Positions 10,511-20,181 of a stretch of 51,410 bases of DNA are shown here, in pieces. Position 1 is the first letter of the stretch, and each line of letters begins with the position of its first letter. Both the position numbers and the translations under genes were made by a program. This stretch comes from Candidatus Brockarchaeota archaeon (GTDB taxonomy: Archaea > Thermoproteota > EX4484-205 > JAAOZP01), in contig JAFNIQ010000007.1 in assembly GCA_017601395.1 (NCBI GenBank), forward strand, positions 1 to 51,410. The letters run 5' to 3'. The notes under the pieces are model-generated. The model ran no database searches, was not told the origin of the DNA, and saw only the letters and a list, made by a program, of their open reading frames with translations.

Positions 10511-12630
10511 GTCTCAGTCTCACCTTTAGGCTTGGAAAGCGTTCCTCTTATATCTACTGCCATGCACCCTTTCCCCTCCTCGTAGGCGAACAGGGGGTTT
10601 ATTTCCATTTCTACCAGCTTCTTGAAGCGGCACATTAACTGGGAAAGCCTTGCCACCACGTTTACGACTGCCTCTAAGTCCGACGGAGGCTCGCCCCTAA
10701 CTCCTTTAAGCAGAGTGTACGCTTTAGTTTCAGAAATCATCTCCATAGCTTCTGAGAAAGTGAGCGGCGCCAGCCTGTACGAAACATCCTTTAGGAAGTT
10801 GACGTATATTCCCCCTAGACCGAACATTATCAGGGGGCCGAACTGCGGGTCTCTTACTGAGCCCACTATGACTTCCCTACCGGGGGGAGCCATTTTCTGG
10901 ATTAATGCGCCAAGTATTTTCGCCTGGGGCATTGCTGCCCTAGCCCTTCTCATTACCAGCTCGTAAGCCCCACTCGCCTCTTCAGGCGTTTCAACGTTCA
11001 GGATTACGCAGCCCATATCAGTCTTGTGCAGAATATCCGGGGAGATGATTTTCACCGCAACTGGGCAACCTATGGATTCAGCTATTTCACGGGCCTCGGC
11101 AGCGTTCCTGGCTATCCTTGCCTCAGGAACAGGGATCCCATATGCGGAAGCTATTTCGAAAGCCTCTTCTGAGGAAAGGTTGATCCTGCCTTCAGCCTCA
11201 ACTCTGGCTATCACCCTCGCCACAGCATCGTCGTCAACGTCAGTCAGGTTTACAGCCTGCTCCTCAGGCCGGCTGAGCATCAGGCTATAGTCGTACATTC
11301 CTCTAAGCGCGAAAGCCGCGGGCTCCGGGAAATCGTAGTTAGGCATCTTTCCCTCTCTAAGGATCCTTATCGCCGGAGACTCGTTGTCAAACCCCATGAA
11401 AACCGCTGTCACAGGCTTCTCAAACCTTCTTCCCATCTCCACAACGACGCGCGCAACCTCTTCGGAAGGGGTCATCGCCTGCGGCGTCAGTATGACGATC
11501 ACGCTGTTCACGTTCCTACTGCTTAAAGCAGCTTCAAGCGCAATCCTGTAGCGCTTCTCATCAGCGTCTCCAAGCACGTCCAAGGGATTGCTGATGCTTG
11601 CATGAGGTGGAAGTAGGCTGCTAAGCTTCTCCCTAAGATCCTGCTCCAGAAGAGGCAGGTCTAAACCCATTTTCTCACAAGCGTCCACAGCAAGGATCCC
11701 CGGGCCGCCGCCGTTCGTAACAACCATGACGCCGCTTCCCCTGGGCAACGGCTGGCCCTCGAAAGCTGAAAGCAGGTCGAACAGCTCCTTCATCGTGCTT
11801 GCCCTCAGGACCCCTGCCTTCCTGAAAGCAGCGGAGAAAGCAGTGTCAGACCCTGCCAGCGACCCAGTGTGAGAGGAGACCGCCCTAACACCGACCTCGG
11901 TAGTGCCGGCTTTCAACGCGACCACCGGCTTCCTCTTCGAGAGCCTCCGGGCAACGTTGATGAACCGCTCGCCGTTCTTCACGCCTTCAATATATATCCC
12001 GACGACCTTAGTGTTCTCCTCGTCGATCAGCGCTTCGAGAAAGTCAGCCGTGGTGAGGTCAGCCTCGTTGCCGACGCTTATGAAGTTCGCAAGGCCCATT
12101 CCGTTGAATCTTGACCAGTTCAGTATTGCGCTTCCAAGAGCCCCGCTTTGAGAAACGATTGAAACGTTTCCGGGCACCGGCATGGTTGAGGCGAAGGAGG
12201 CGTTCATACCGTTTCTAGAGCTTATGAACCCGAAGCAGTTCGGCCCCTGCATCCTCATACCGTACTCCCTGCATTTAGCGACAAGATCTCTTTCGAGCAG
12301 AGTCCCCTCCCTGCCGGTTTCACTGAAGCCCGCGGATATCACAATCAGCCCCTTGACGCCTTTTCTACCGCATTCTTCAGCAACGCTGAGAACAACCTTA
12401 GCGGGAACCGCGATAACAGCCAGGTCAACATCATCTTCAACATCCCTAATGCTCCGGTAACACCTGTAGCCAAGTATTTCCTGAGCGTTCGGGTTCACCG
12501 GGTAAAGCCTCCCTTTGAAGCCTGAGTCAACCATGTTCCGGAATACTCTATGGCCTACTTTCCCAGCCTCTCTGCTGGCCCCTATCACCGCGACCGATTT
12601 CGGGTTAAAGAACGCCTCAAGCCTCATCAT
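10507..12630 (-). CDS. Acetate-CoA ligase (ADP-forming), fused alpha-beta
   Basis: SVAVIGASREAGKVGHRVFRN, GLIVISAGFSETG, SQSGALGSAILNW; C-terminal ATP-grasp VKIISPDILHKTDMGCVILNV. Confidence 0.92.
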   Translation of the reverse strand: MMRLEAFFNPKSVAVIGASREAGKVGHRVFRNMVDSGFKGRLYPVNPNAQEILGYRCYRSIRDVEDDVDLAVIAVPAKVVLSVAEECGRKGVKGLIVISAGFSETGREGTLLERDLVAKCREYGMRMQGPNCFGFISSRNGMNASFASTMPVPGNVSIVSQSGALGSAILNWSRFNGMGLANFISVGNEADLTTADFLEALIDEENTKVVGIYIEGVKNGERFINVARRLSKRKPVVALKAGTTEVGVRAVSSHTGSLAGSDTAFSAAFRKAGVLRASTMKELFDLLSAFEGQPLPRGSGVMVVTNGGGPGILAVDACEKMGLDLPLLEQDLREKLSSLLPPHASISNPLDVLGDADEKRYRIALEAALSSRNVNSVIVILTPQAMTPSEEVARVVVEMGRRFEKPVTAVFMGFDNESPAIRILREGKMPNYDFPEPAAFALRGMYDYSLMLSRPEEQAVNLTDVDDDAVARVIARVEAEGRINLSSEEAFEIASAYGIPVPEARIARNAAEAREIAESIGCPVAVKIISPDILHKTDMGCVILNVETPEEASGAYELVMRRARAAMPQAKILGALIQKMAPPGREVIVGSVRDPQFGPLIMFGLGGIYVNFLKDVSYRLAPLTFSEAMEMISETKAYTLLKGVRGEPPSDLEAVVNVVARLSQLMCRFKKLVEMEINPLFAYEEGKGCMAVDIRGTLSKPKGETET

Positions 12631-12703
12631 GCATCATCGGTTCAGACTGTCCCTACGGGCCTCCACCTATGTTTATAAACTTGCAGCCTTAAGAATGCTC
12701 CGG

Positions 12704-14605
12704 ATGGCCAGGAAAGAGAGTTTGCGAGAAAGGCCTTACGATGAGAAGAAGGCTGGTCTCGAGGAGGCTTTAAGCTACATTAAGACGGGGGATCATATTT
12801 TCATAGGCTCAGCCTGCGGGGAGCCGCAGTACCTTGTGCACGGGCTTGTCGAGAAGGCTGAGCACCTGGCTGACAACGAGATTCTCCATGTTCACACGCT
12901 TGGCGTCGCGCCATACGCAAAGCCGATCTACTCGGACAGGTTTCGCCTGAACGCTTTCTTCGTAGGCGTGAATACTAGGGAGGCGGTTGCCGAGGGGAGG
13001 GCGGACTATACTCCTGTTTTTCTCTCCGACCTGCCGAAGCTGATATCAAGGGGAATGGTGCCGATAGACGTAGCGCTGATACAGGTGACGCCGCCGGATG
13101 AGCATGGTTTCTGCAGCCTAGGTGTCTCGGTTGAGATAACTAAGACTGCTGCGGAGAAGGCTAGGCTCGTGATAGCTCAGGTAAACCGTTTCATGCCGCG
13201 CGTCCTAGGGGACAGCTTCATTCATGTTAACGATATAGACGTGATTGTTGAGCATGATGAGCCGATTCTCGAGGCACCGCAGCCACCCAGGGATGTTGTT
13301 TCAGACAGGATAGCGAGATATGTTTCCGAGCTGGTTGAGGACGAGTCGACTCTCCAGATAGGGATAGGAAGCATACCTGACGCGGTGTTAAGCTCCCTTG
13401 AGGATAAGAAGGACCTCGGGATCCATACTGAGCTCCTTACGGAGAGCGTCGTTGACCTTGTGGAAGCAGGAGTCATAACATGCGCTAAGAAGACTCTTCA
13501 CAGGGGGAAGATAATTGCTTCATTCGCAATGGGTACTAGGCGCCTTTACGACTTCATAGACAATAACCCGATGGTGGAGTTCTACGAGTCCAACTACGTT
13601 AACAACCCGCTTGTAATCGCCCAAAACAGGAAGATGGTTGCGATAAACCAGGCTCTGGAAGTCGACCTTACGGGGCAGGTTTGCGCAGACTCGCTTGGAT
13701 ATGTTTTCTACAGTGGCTTAGGGGGCCAAGCGGACTTCGTAAGGGGTGCGAGGCTCTCCGAAGGAGGCAGGGCCATAACCGTCATACCCTCCACGGCTAA
13801 AGAGGGTGCAATCTCAAGGATAAAGTCAGTGCTAAGTGAGGGCGCCGGCGTAGTGCTAACCAGAGGTGACGTTGACTATGTTGTGACGGAGTATGGTGTT
13901 GCACGCCTCACCGGGAAGACAATAAAGGAGAGGGCGCTGGCTCTCATAGGCGTTGCCCACCCGAAGTTTAGAAACCAGCTTCTCGAATGGGCTAAGTCTC
14001 ACAAGTATGTGCCGGAGGAAGTATTGCCCTTCCCAGAGGTGGAGTATCCTGAGGAGTTAAAGCGATACGTTACTTTGGAGGATGGCACTAGGCTGCTCAT
14101 AAGGCCGATAAAGCCTTCAGACGCAACCATGAAGCAACACTTGTTCTACGCGCTCTCTAAAGATAGCGTGATGAAAAGATACTTGGGACCGTTGAAGTCT
14201 CTACCTTGGGACAGGGTTTGGCCGTACGTGATAGTTGACTATCAGAACGAGATGGTTCTAGTGGCCGTGGTGAGCGAAGAAGGTTTTGAAAGCATGGTTG
14301 GCATTGGCAGCTACTCCAGAATACCCGGTACCGAGCTGGCGGAAGTAGCTCTCGTAGTCAGGGACGACTGGCAGGGAAAGGGGATTGGGACAGAGCTCCT
14401 CAAATACCTTATTGAGCTGGCTAAGGCAAGGGGCTTCACTGGTTTAAAGGCTTGGGTTCTGGTTGAAAACACTAGGATGATGCATCTCTTCAGAAAGTGC
14501 GGTTACACTATGAGGTACAGGGTGGAGAACGGGGTCTACGAGGTTCTGATAGACCTAAGGCAGCCTGTTGAGACTCGGGAGACTTCAACCTCTGAAAGCC
14601 TGTAA
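12704..14605 (+). CDS. Acetyl-CoA hydrolase/4-hydroxybutyrate CoA-transferase family fused to a C-terminal GNAT acetyltransferase
   Basis: CoA-transferase: VTPPDEHGFCSLGVSVEIT, GLGGQADFVRGA, TEYGVARLTGKT; GNAT: ELAEVALVVRDDWQGKGIGTELLKYLIELAKARGF. Confidence 0.9.
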   Translation: MARKESLRERPYDEKKAGLEEALSYIKTGDHIFIGSACGEPQYLVHGLVEKAEHLADNEILHVHTLGVAPYAKPIYSDRFRLNAFFVGVNTREAVAEGRADYTPVFLSDLPKLISRGMVPIDVALIQVTPPDEHGFCSLGVSVEITKTAAEKARLVIAQVNRFMPRVLGDSFIHVNDIDVIVEHDEPILEAPQPPRDVVSDRIARYVSELVEDESTLQIGIGSIPDAVLSSLEDKKDLGIHTELLTESVVDLVEAGVITCAKKTLHRGKIIASFAMGTRRLYDFIDNNPMVEFYESNYVNNPLVIAQNRKMVAINQALEVDLTGQVCADSLGYVFYSGLGGQADFVRGARLSEGGRAITVIPSTAKEGAISRIKSVLSEGAGVVLTRGDVDYVVTEYGVARLTGKTIKERALALIGVAHPKFRNQLLEWAKSHKYVPEEVLPFPEVEYPEELKRYVTLEDGTRLLIRPIKPSDATMKQHLFYALSKDSVMKRYLGPLKSLPWDRVWPYVIVDYQNEMVLVAVVSEEGFESMVGIGSYSRIPGTELAEVALVVRDDWQGKGIGTELLKYLIELAKARGFTGLKAWVLVENTRMMHLFRKCGYTMRYRVENGVYEVLIDLRQPVETRETSTSESL

Positions 14606-14955
14606 AAATTTTCATTAAGCTGTTCCCACCGTTTAAACGGTTTTTAAACATGCTTATTCAGGCTGGCTCAAGTTTATCCTCCTGATTCCCTACGGAGGAA
14701 CCATTAATCTCCTGTAGAAAATCCTTCATACAAGTACCGTTTTCCACTCTCTACTAAACCGTTGTCGTCGAAAGCGAATCTCCGTTCGCCATTCAGGCTG
14801 ATCCGTCTGCTTATAACGAAAAAGGTCTTGGGGGATCTGGTCTTGGAGTATTTCATTCCGACGTTGAAAAGCCACCGGATGAGGCTGCTTATAAAAAGTT
14901 CCCTGAGGCCCGATAAATTTCTAATGTCATTAGAAGAAGTTTTTTATCTAGCCTA

Positions 14956-16362
14956 GTGATTTTCCACCAGCTATTGAATACCTGTATGTCAACCGGCCAC
15001 GGGTTTAAACCCGGGACTATTCAAAAAGAAAGAATAAAGCAGCTTAATGAGGCGAGTCTGAGGAATGGGAGCTACGTGCTCTACTGGATGCAGGCCTCCC
15101 CGAGAACCGAGTATAATCATGCTCTCGAATATGCTGTTGAAAAAGCAAATGAATTAAACAGGCCCCTCGTCGCTTTCTTCGGAATTACAGGCAATTTTCC
15201 CGAGGCCAATGAAAGGAGCTACTGGTTTATGCTTGAAGGCCTTCTCGAAACCAAGAAGTCCCTTGAGGAACGTGGAATACAGTTGGTTGTTTGGGGCAAG
15301 TCTCCGGAGAAGGGTATTCTGGAGTTGTCCAGAGGTGCGTCGCTCCTAGTGGGCGACAGGGGATACTTACGGATTCAGAAGAAATGGTACCAGTATGTAG
15401 CTGAAAAAGCACCCTGTCCCTTTATTCAGGTTGAAACCAATGTTGTAGTCCCTGTTGAAACAGCATCTTCTAAAGAAGAGTACTCTGCAAAAACCCTTAG
15501 GCCTAAACTCACAAGGGTTCTCGAAAAATACTTGGCTCCTTTGAGAGAGAGTAGCCTAAGGGTTCATTCTCTGGATCTGGAGTTTGAATCCGTCGAGCTT
15601 GAAAACCCTGAACGCTTGATCGACGAGCTTAATGTCGATAGGACTGTGAAGAGAGTTGAAAGCTTCAGAGGCGGGACTAGCGAGGCTAAGAAGCACCTAA
15701 GGGTTTTCATAAAGCGTAAGCTGGATGACTATCCCGAGCTTAGAAACGACCCTACGTTAGACTTTGTTTCAAACATGAGTCCATACTTGCATTTCGGACA
15801 GATTTCTCCAGTATACATAGCTTTAGAGATTTTGAAAACAGAAAGCCCTGGTAGAGGAGCCTATCTGGAGGAACTCATTGTAAGAAGAGAGTTGAGCATG
15901 AACTTCGTTTTCTACAACGAGAAATACGATTCTTTCAACTGTCTACCCGGATGGGCGAAAAACACTCTTATGGCGCATCGTAAGGACCGGCGGCCCTTCA
16001 AGTATGGCTTGGAGGAGCTTGAGAACGGAGAGACCCATGACCCAGTCTGGAACGCGGCTCAAAAGGAGATGGCTAAAACTGGAAAAATGCACGGATATAT
16101 GCGGATGTATTGGGCTAAGAAGATCATTGAATGGGTTGAAAGTCCTGTGGAAGCCTTCAGGTTAGCGCTATACCTTAACAATAAGTATGAGCTTGACGGC
16201 AGGGATCCGAATAGTTTCGCCGGAGTAGCATGGTGCTTCGGCAAACATGACCGTCCTTGGAAAGAAAGACCTGTTTACGGAAAGGTCAGATATATGAGTG
16301 AAAACGGCTTGAAAAGAAAGTTTGATGTTGGCAAGTATATTCGAAAGCTGCAATGTTACTAG
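14956..16362 (+). CDS. Deoxyribodipyrimidine photolyase, class II
   Basis: GSYVLYWMQASPRTEYNHALEYAVEKAN, YLHFGQISPVYIALEIL, MHGYMRMYWAKKIIEW, LNNKYELDGRDPNSFAGVAWCFGKHDRPW. Confidence 0.93.
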   Translation: MIFHQLLNTCMSTGHGFKPGTIQKERIKQLNEASLRNGSYVLYWMQASPRTEYNHALEYAVEKANELNRPLVAFFGITGNFPEANERSYWFMLEGLLETKKSLEERGIQLVVWGKSPEKGILELSRGASLLVGDRGYLRIQKKWYQYVAEKAPCPFIQVETNVVVPVETASSKEEYSAKTLRPKLTRVLEKYLAPLRESSLRVHSLDLEFESVELENPERLIDELNVDRTVKRVESFRGGTSEAKKHLRVFIKRKLDDYPELRNDPTLDFVSNMSPYLHFGQISPVYIALEILKTESPGRGAYLEELIVRRELSMNFVFYNEKYDSFNCLPGWAKNTLMAHRKDRRPFKYGLEELENGETHDPVWNAAQKEMAKTGKMHGYMRMYWAKKIIEWVESPVEAFRLALYLNNKYELDGRDPNSFAGVAWCFGKHDRPWKERPVYGKVRYMSENGLKRKFDVGKYIRKLQCY

Positions 16363-16400
16363 CAGCAAGATTTTTCACACCTATTTCCAATAACCTTTAT

Positions 16401-17267
16401 TCAAAGACTGGCAGCCATGATGGAACCGATTAGAATCAAAAACATCCAGAGGTTTACTTGCCTTATGGTTTTTAACGCCCTTTCTTTCGAGGGATTCTTC
16501 AAAAGGTAAAATATTGAGACAAGGAAACCTATTTCCGAAGCAATAACGGTTACTAGGGGAAAAGGCTCTGTTTTTTCAAATATTTTTAGAAAAAATAATG
16601 GGCCTAGAAAAACCGTTACAGCGTAGCACGCTGATCCTAGGATTGCGGCAACCAGAGGGCAGTGAACAATTGCGACACTCCTTATTTTCTTCAACCTGTC
16701 TCCCTCCATGTCATGAATGCTTTGAACTATTTCCCTGCCAAGATTAGAAAAGAAGCTAAGTATGAAAAACGAAAAAACAACATAACTTATGGAAGCAGTG
16801 GCTGAAAGAGCTCCGAATACGAAAGGCGTGGAGACGCAGAAGGCAACCATCATGTTCCCTAGAAGGCCGTAAGCCTTACCATATATGCTGTAAACAACCG
16901 ATAGGAAGAATGCGATTGAAAATACTGCAAATGCTTGAATATTCGTCGTTAAAGCGAATGAAAAACCTAGTAAAGCAAATATTAAACTTGAAACAAGCGC
17001 GGATCCTCTTGAAACAATTCCCGATGGAATCGGCCGATCCGGCCTGTTGATCCTGTCAATCTCAAAGTCAAAATAGTCGTTGAACGCAAAAGACGAAGCA
17101 GTAATGAAAAATGAGGCTAAAAACGGAAAAACAGCAAGAGGCAACGATGGTAAACCCTCCAAAGCAACCACTTGGCCCAGAAAGGCAGCTAAACCTATTA
17201 GAAAAGAGCCCAAAGGGCGGGTTAACTTTACGCAACCTAATATTAAAACGGCTTTTGATCTATGCAT
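16401..17267 (-). CDS. UbiA-family prenyltransferase (archaeal geranylgeranylglyceryl-phosphate geranylgeranyltransferase-like)
   Basis: NDYFDFEIDRINRPDRPIPSGIVSR and DMEGDRLKKIRSVAI motifs; multiple TM segments. Confidence 0.9.
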   Translation of the reverse strand: MHRSKAVLILGCVKLTRPLGSFLIGLAAFLGQVVALEGLPSLPLAVFPFLASFFITASSFAFNDYFDFEIDRINRPDRPIPSGIVSRGSALVSSLIFALLGFSFALTTNIQAFAVFSIAFFLSVVYSIYGKAYGLLGNMMVAFCVSTPFVFGALSATASISYVVFSFFILSFFSNLGREIVQSIHDMEGDRLKKIRSVAIVHCPLVAAILGSACYAVTVFLGPLFFLKIFEKTEPFPLVTVIASEIGFLVSIFYLLKNPSKERALKTIRQVNLWMFLILIGSIMAASL

Positions 17268-17368
17268 GCAGTTAGCATTTAAACATTACCCGTTTTTAAG
17301 ATTCTAATCCATCCAACTTTGAAAAGCATTCTTTATTAACCCGAGAAAACCATTTCTCTTGGTTTAGC

Positions 17369-18235
17369 ATGACGGTTAAGCCGATAATTCTGGATACTGA
17401 TATAGGTGACGATATAGATGATGCTTTTGCACTGTTGTTCGCGCTGAAGTGCAGCGAGCTGGAGCTTGAGGCAGTTACTGTCGTCTGGGGCGACGTTGAG
17501 ACGAGGGCCAGGCTGGCCTCCAAGCTCATATCAACACTAGGCTTGAAAACACCCGTGGCCCAAGGCTCCCCCCAGAGCCTCCTTGGGTTTAAACCCGGAT
17601 GGAAGCCCTGTCAAGCAGAGGTTTTAAAGGAGGGTGAGGCTTTTTCAAACATTCTGGAGACGCCGGCTTGGAACATTATTTCTGAGAAAGCCTGTGAAGT
17701 TGATGGGCTTGACCTTGTCAGCATAGGCCCTATGACGAACATTGCTTTAACACTACTCTTTAATCATGGTTTTGAGAAGAGGGTTGGGCTAACCTCGATG
17801 GCAGGGGTCTTCAAGGGTTCCGGCGCTGAATACAATGTTAAATGCGACCCTGAGGCTTTAAGCCTTGTTCTCAAGTCAGGTTTGAACCCTCTTCTAGTCG
17901 GCTTGGATGTCACGATGAAATGCGTAATGCCTATGAGCATGGTTGAGAAATTAAAGTCCAGCGGGAAGCCTGAGCACAGGCTTGTTTCAACAATGCTTGA
18001 CGCTTGGACTGGGAGCACCGGTTTCAGGCAGCCGGTTTTACACGACCCTCTGGCTTTAGCCACGCTGGTGGACTACAGGATTGTTAATGCTGAGAAAACC
18101 AGGGTTGAGGTTGAGCTTAAAGGAGAGTATACTCGCGGCTTCACTGTTATAACCAACGGCGCTCCTAATGCATCCGTGTGTTTGAATGTTGACGTCGACA
18201 GGTTTCTAAGGCTTTTCGAGGAAGTGGTTTTCTAA
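17369..18235 (+). CDS. Inosine/uridine-preferring nucleoside hydrolase family
   Basis: IILDTDIGDDIDDAFALLFAL, VDGLDLVSIGPMTNIA, HDPLALA. Confidence 0.92.
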   Translation: MTVKPIILDTDIGDDIDDAFALLFALKCSELELEAVTVVWGDVETRARLASKLISTLGLKTPVAQGSPQSLLGFKPGWKPCQAEVLKEGEAFSNILETPAWNIISEKACEVDGLDLVSIGPMTNIALTLLFNHGFEKRVGLTSMAGVFKGSGAEYNVKCDPEALSLVLKSGLNPLLVGLDVTMKCVMPMSMVEKLKSSGKPEHRLVSTMLDAWTGSTGFRQPVLHDPLALATLVDYRIVNAEKTRVEVELKGEYTRGFTVITNGAPNASVCLNVDVDRFLRLFEEVVF

Positions 18236-18293
18236 AGTCTTAACATGTTTTCACTGGGAAAACCTTTAAAAAGCAAACGTTCCTACCTGCTTC

Positions 18294-19346
18294 ATGGACG
18301 GGTTAAACTTTCTAAACGGGCCGCTTTCAAACCTGCCTAGGATAGTTCACGCTAAAACCAGAAGGTTCTCCTCCTTCGACAAGACTGGTGGCAACAAGGA
18401 TTACTGGATTATAGGCTCATGTGAAAAAGTGAATATTGCTGAAATCAAGGGCGCGGGAATAATAAGACACATATGGTTCACGGTGAGCTCCCTCAACAAG
18501 CTCTGCCTTAGAGACGCCGTGTTAAGAATGTACTGGGATGGTGAGCAGGATGCTAGCGTTGAAACACCTCTCGGAGACTTTTTTGGGGTCGGTCACGGTG
18601 TTGCAAATCATTTCGTTTCGCTCCCGTTAAGCATGGTGAGGGGACCCGGCAGAGGGGTCAACGCGGGGATGAACTGCTACTTTCCAATGCCGTTCTCAAA
18701 CGGGGCTAGGATAGAGGTTGAGAACGAGAAGGACGACGAGATTATACTTTACTTCCACGTGGACTACGAGCAGGTTGACGAAATACCTGAAGACTACGGC
18801 AGGTTCCACTGCTGGTGGAACAGGGAGAATCCGTGCACCCCGGTTGAACACAGCGGGGAGGGCTTAAACACTACTGGTGAAGACAACTATTTAATACTGT
18901 ACGCGGAGGGCGTAGGCCACTATGTGGGATGCGTTCTCAACGTGGACAATTTCAATGCTTTCCACCAGAAGTACACGTGGTTCGGAGAGGGTGACGACAT
19001 GATTTTCGTAGACGGGGAAAAATGGCCTCCCAGCATCCATGGCACCGGGACTGAGGACTACTTCTTGGCGGCATGGGGCTTCCCATGCGGGGAATACTCG
19101 GGGCCGTATCACGGTGTCTCGCTTGCTGGAGACACTGTAGAGTGGTCTGGAAAATGGAGCGTCTACAGGTTTCACATAGAAGACCCGGTTCGGTTCACGA
19201 AGTCGATCAGGGTGACTATTGAACACGGGCATGCTAACGACCAGGGTAACGATTATTCGAGCGTAGCATACTGGTATCAGTCTGAGCCCCATAAGAAATT
19301 CCCACCCCTGCCGAAGGCGCTGGACAGGAGGCCTAGAAGAGTTTAA
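18294..19346 (+). CDS. DUF2961-family protein
   Basis: IKGAGIIRHIWFTVSS, PLGDFFGVGHG, GTGTEDYFLAAWGFPCGEYSGPYHG are typical of DUF2961. Confidence 0.8.
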   Translation: MDGLNFLNGPLSNLPRIVHAKTRRFSSFDKTGGNKDYWIIGSCEKVNIAEIKGAGIIRHIWFTVSSLNKLCLRDAVLRMYWDGEQDASVETPLGDFFGVGHGVANHFVSLPLSMVRGPGRGVNAGMNCYFPMPFSNGARIEVENEKDDEIILYFHVDYEQVDEIPEDYGRFHCWWNRENPCTPVEHSGEGLNTTGEDNYLILYAEGVGHYVGCVLNVDNFNAFHQKYTWFGEGDDMIFVDGEKWPPSIHGTGTEDYFLAAWGFPCGEYSGPYHGVSLAGDTVEWSGKWSVYRFHIEDPVRFTKSIRVTIEHGHANDQGNDYSSVAYWYQSEPHKKFPPLPKALDRRPRRV

Positions 19347-19567
19347 AGCAAGCCTTAACCAGCATCGTCTGGAAATCTCTTTTTCCACGTTAAGCAAGCT
19401 TTCCACCCAGCATGCTCCTCCCACGCTTTATTATTCTTGTCTCATTACTCTATTGGTTTCAACAGAAGATTTTAACCCTTTGAGCTTTTTCTTGCCGCTG
19501 CCGTAATAACCTCAACTAAAAAGCTTATATTGCAGATGAAACAAATAATCACGATGGGTGTTTTGAA

Positions 19568-19867
19568 GTGTCAAGGCTATATCGATTATCTGGCTTCTCG
19601 GCTTTAATACTTGGTATTCTAGGCGTATTAGAATCGCTCTACCTTTTTGGAATTAAGGCTATTACAACATCCCTTGTTCGAGATGTGATAGGAAACGCTA
19701 TATGGTGTGTAGCTAGCTCGAACATGACGGCTTACGAGGATGTTGAAACTATGAACAAACGGCTCAATGAACTATCTTCACTAGCAGAAAAGCCGCTGCT
19801 ACTACTCTTTAGCCTGATACTGATATCGATATCGGTTATAATGATTAAAAGCCATAGCAAAAAATGA
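19568..19867 (+). CDS. Small hypothetical membrane protein (two predicted TM segments)
   Basis: Hydrophobic N- and C-terminal stretches in a 99-aa ORF. Confidence 0.4.
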   Translation: MSRLYRLSGFSALILGILGVLESLYLFGIKAITTSLVRDVIGNAIWCVASSNMTAYEDVETMNKRLNELSSLAEKPLLLLFSLILISISVIMIKSHSKK

Positions 19868-20130
19868 CAAATGGCACATCCACAGTTTCATATAAATCTC
19901 TAAAAAAGTTCGGGAATAAAATTAGGAGTTGAGACAATCTGCTTAGCCTTAAACCCATGTACACGCCTGTGGTAATTGACTGGCACGCGAAGTGCAACCC
20001 ACTGTTCCTATGTTTAGCGAATAATCGCGGTATCGTGAGATCCTCTGTGAGCCATAGACGTCACCTCTCAACTCCCGGAAACGGATGTTCACCTGGACTT
20101 AAGCTGAAGTAATTTGACCGGCAATGTAAG

Positions 20131-20166
20131 CGGGCCCGCCGCGATTCGAACGCAGAATCTTTGGCT
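20131..20166 (-). repeat. Degenerate 3'-half tRNA-Arg remnant (T-arm plus acceptor 3' strand), putative attachment-site duplicate
   Basis: Minus strand AGCCAAAGATTCTGCGTTCGAATCGCGGCGGGCCCG matches the 3' half of the tRNA at 22957-23049; no 5' half or anticodon loop. Confidence 0.8.
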
Positions 20167-20181
20167 ACCCCTTTAAAGTTT

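Noticed and set aside
10622-12460. Long ORFs antisense to the acetate-CoA ligase and similar overlapping ORFs elsewhere
   Set aside because: Shadow frames in moderately GC-rich coding DNA; no family motifs.
15002-15016. GGGTTTAAACCC palindromes (also near 17586) as regulatory sites
   Set aside because: They fall in coding sequence (GFKPG-type codons), one in each of two unrelated genes; likely coincidental.
19957-20112. 51-codon ORF (MYTPVVIDWHAKCNPLFLCLANN...) left of the element
   Set aside because: Short, no recognisable family or clear start signal; may be chance or a gene remnant.
20131-20166. A second functional tRNA gene
   Set aside because: Only the 3' half exists; no 5' acceptor strand, D-arm or anticodon loop can be assembled to the right of it.
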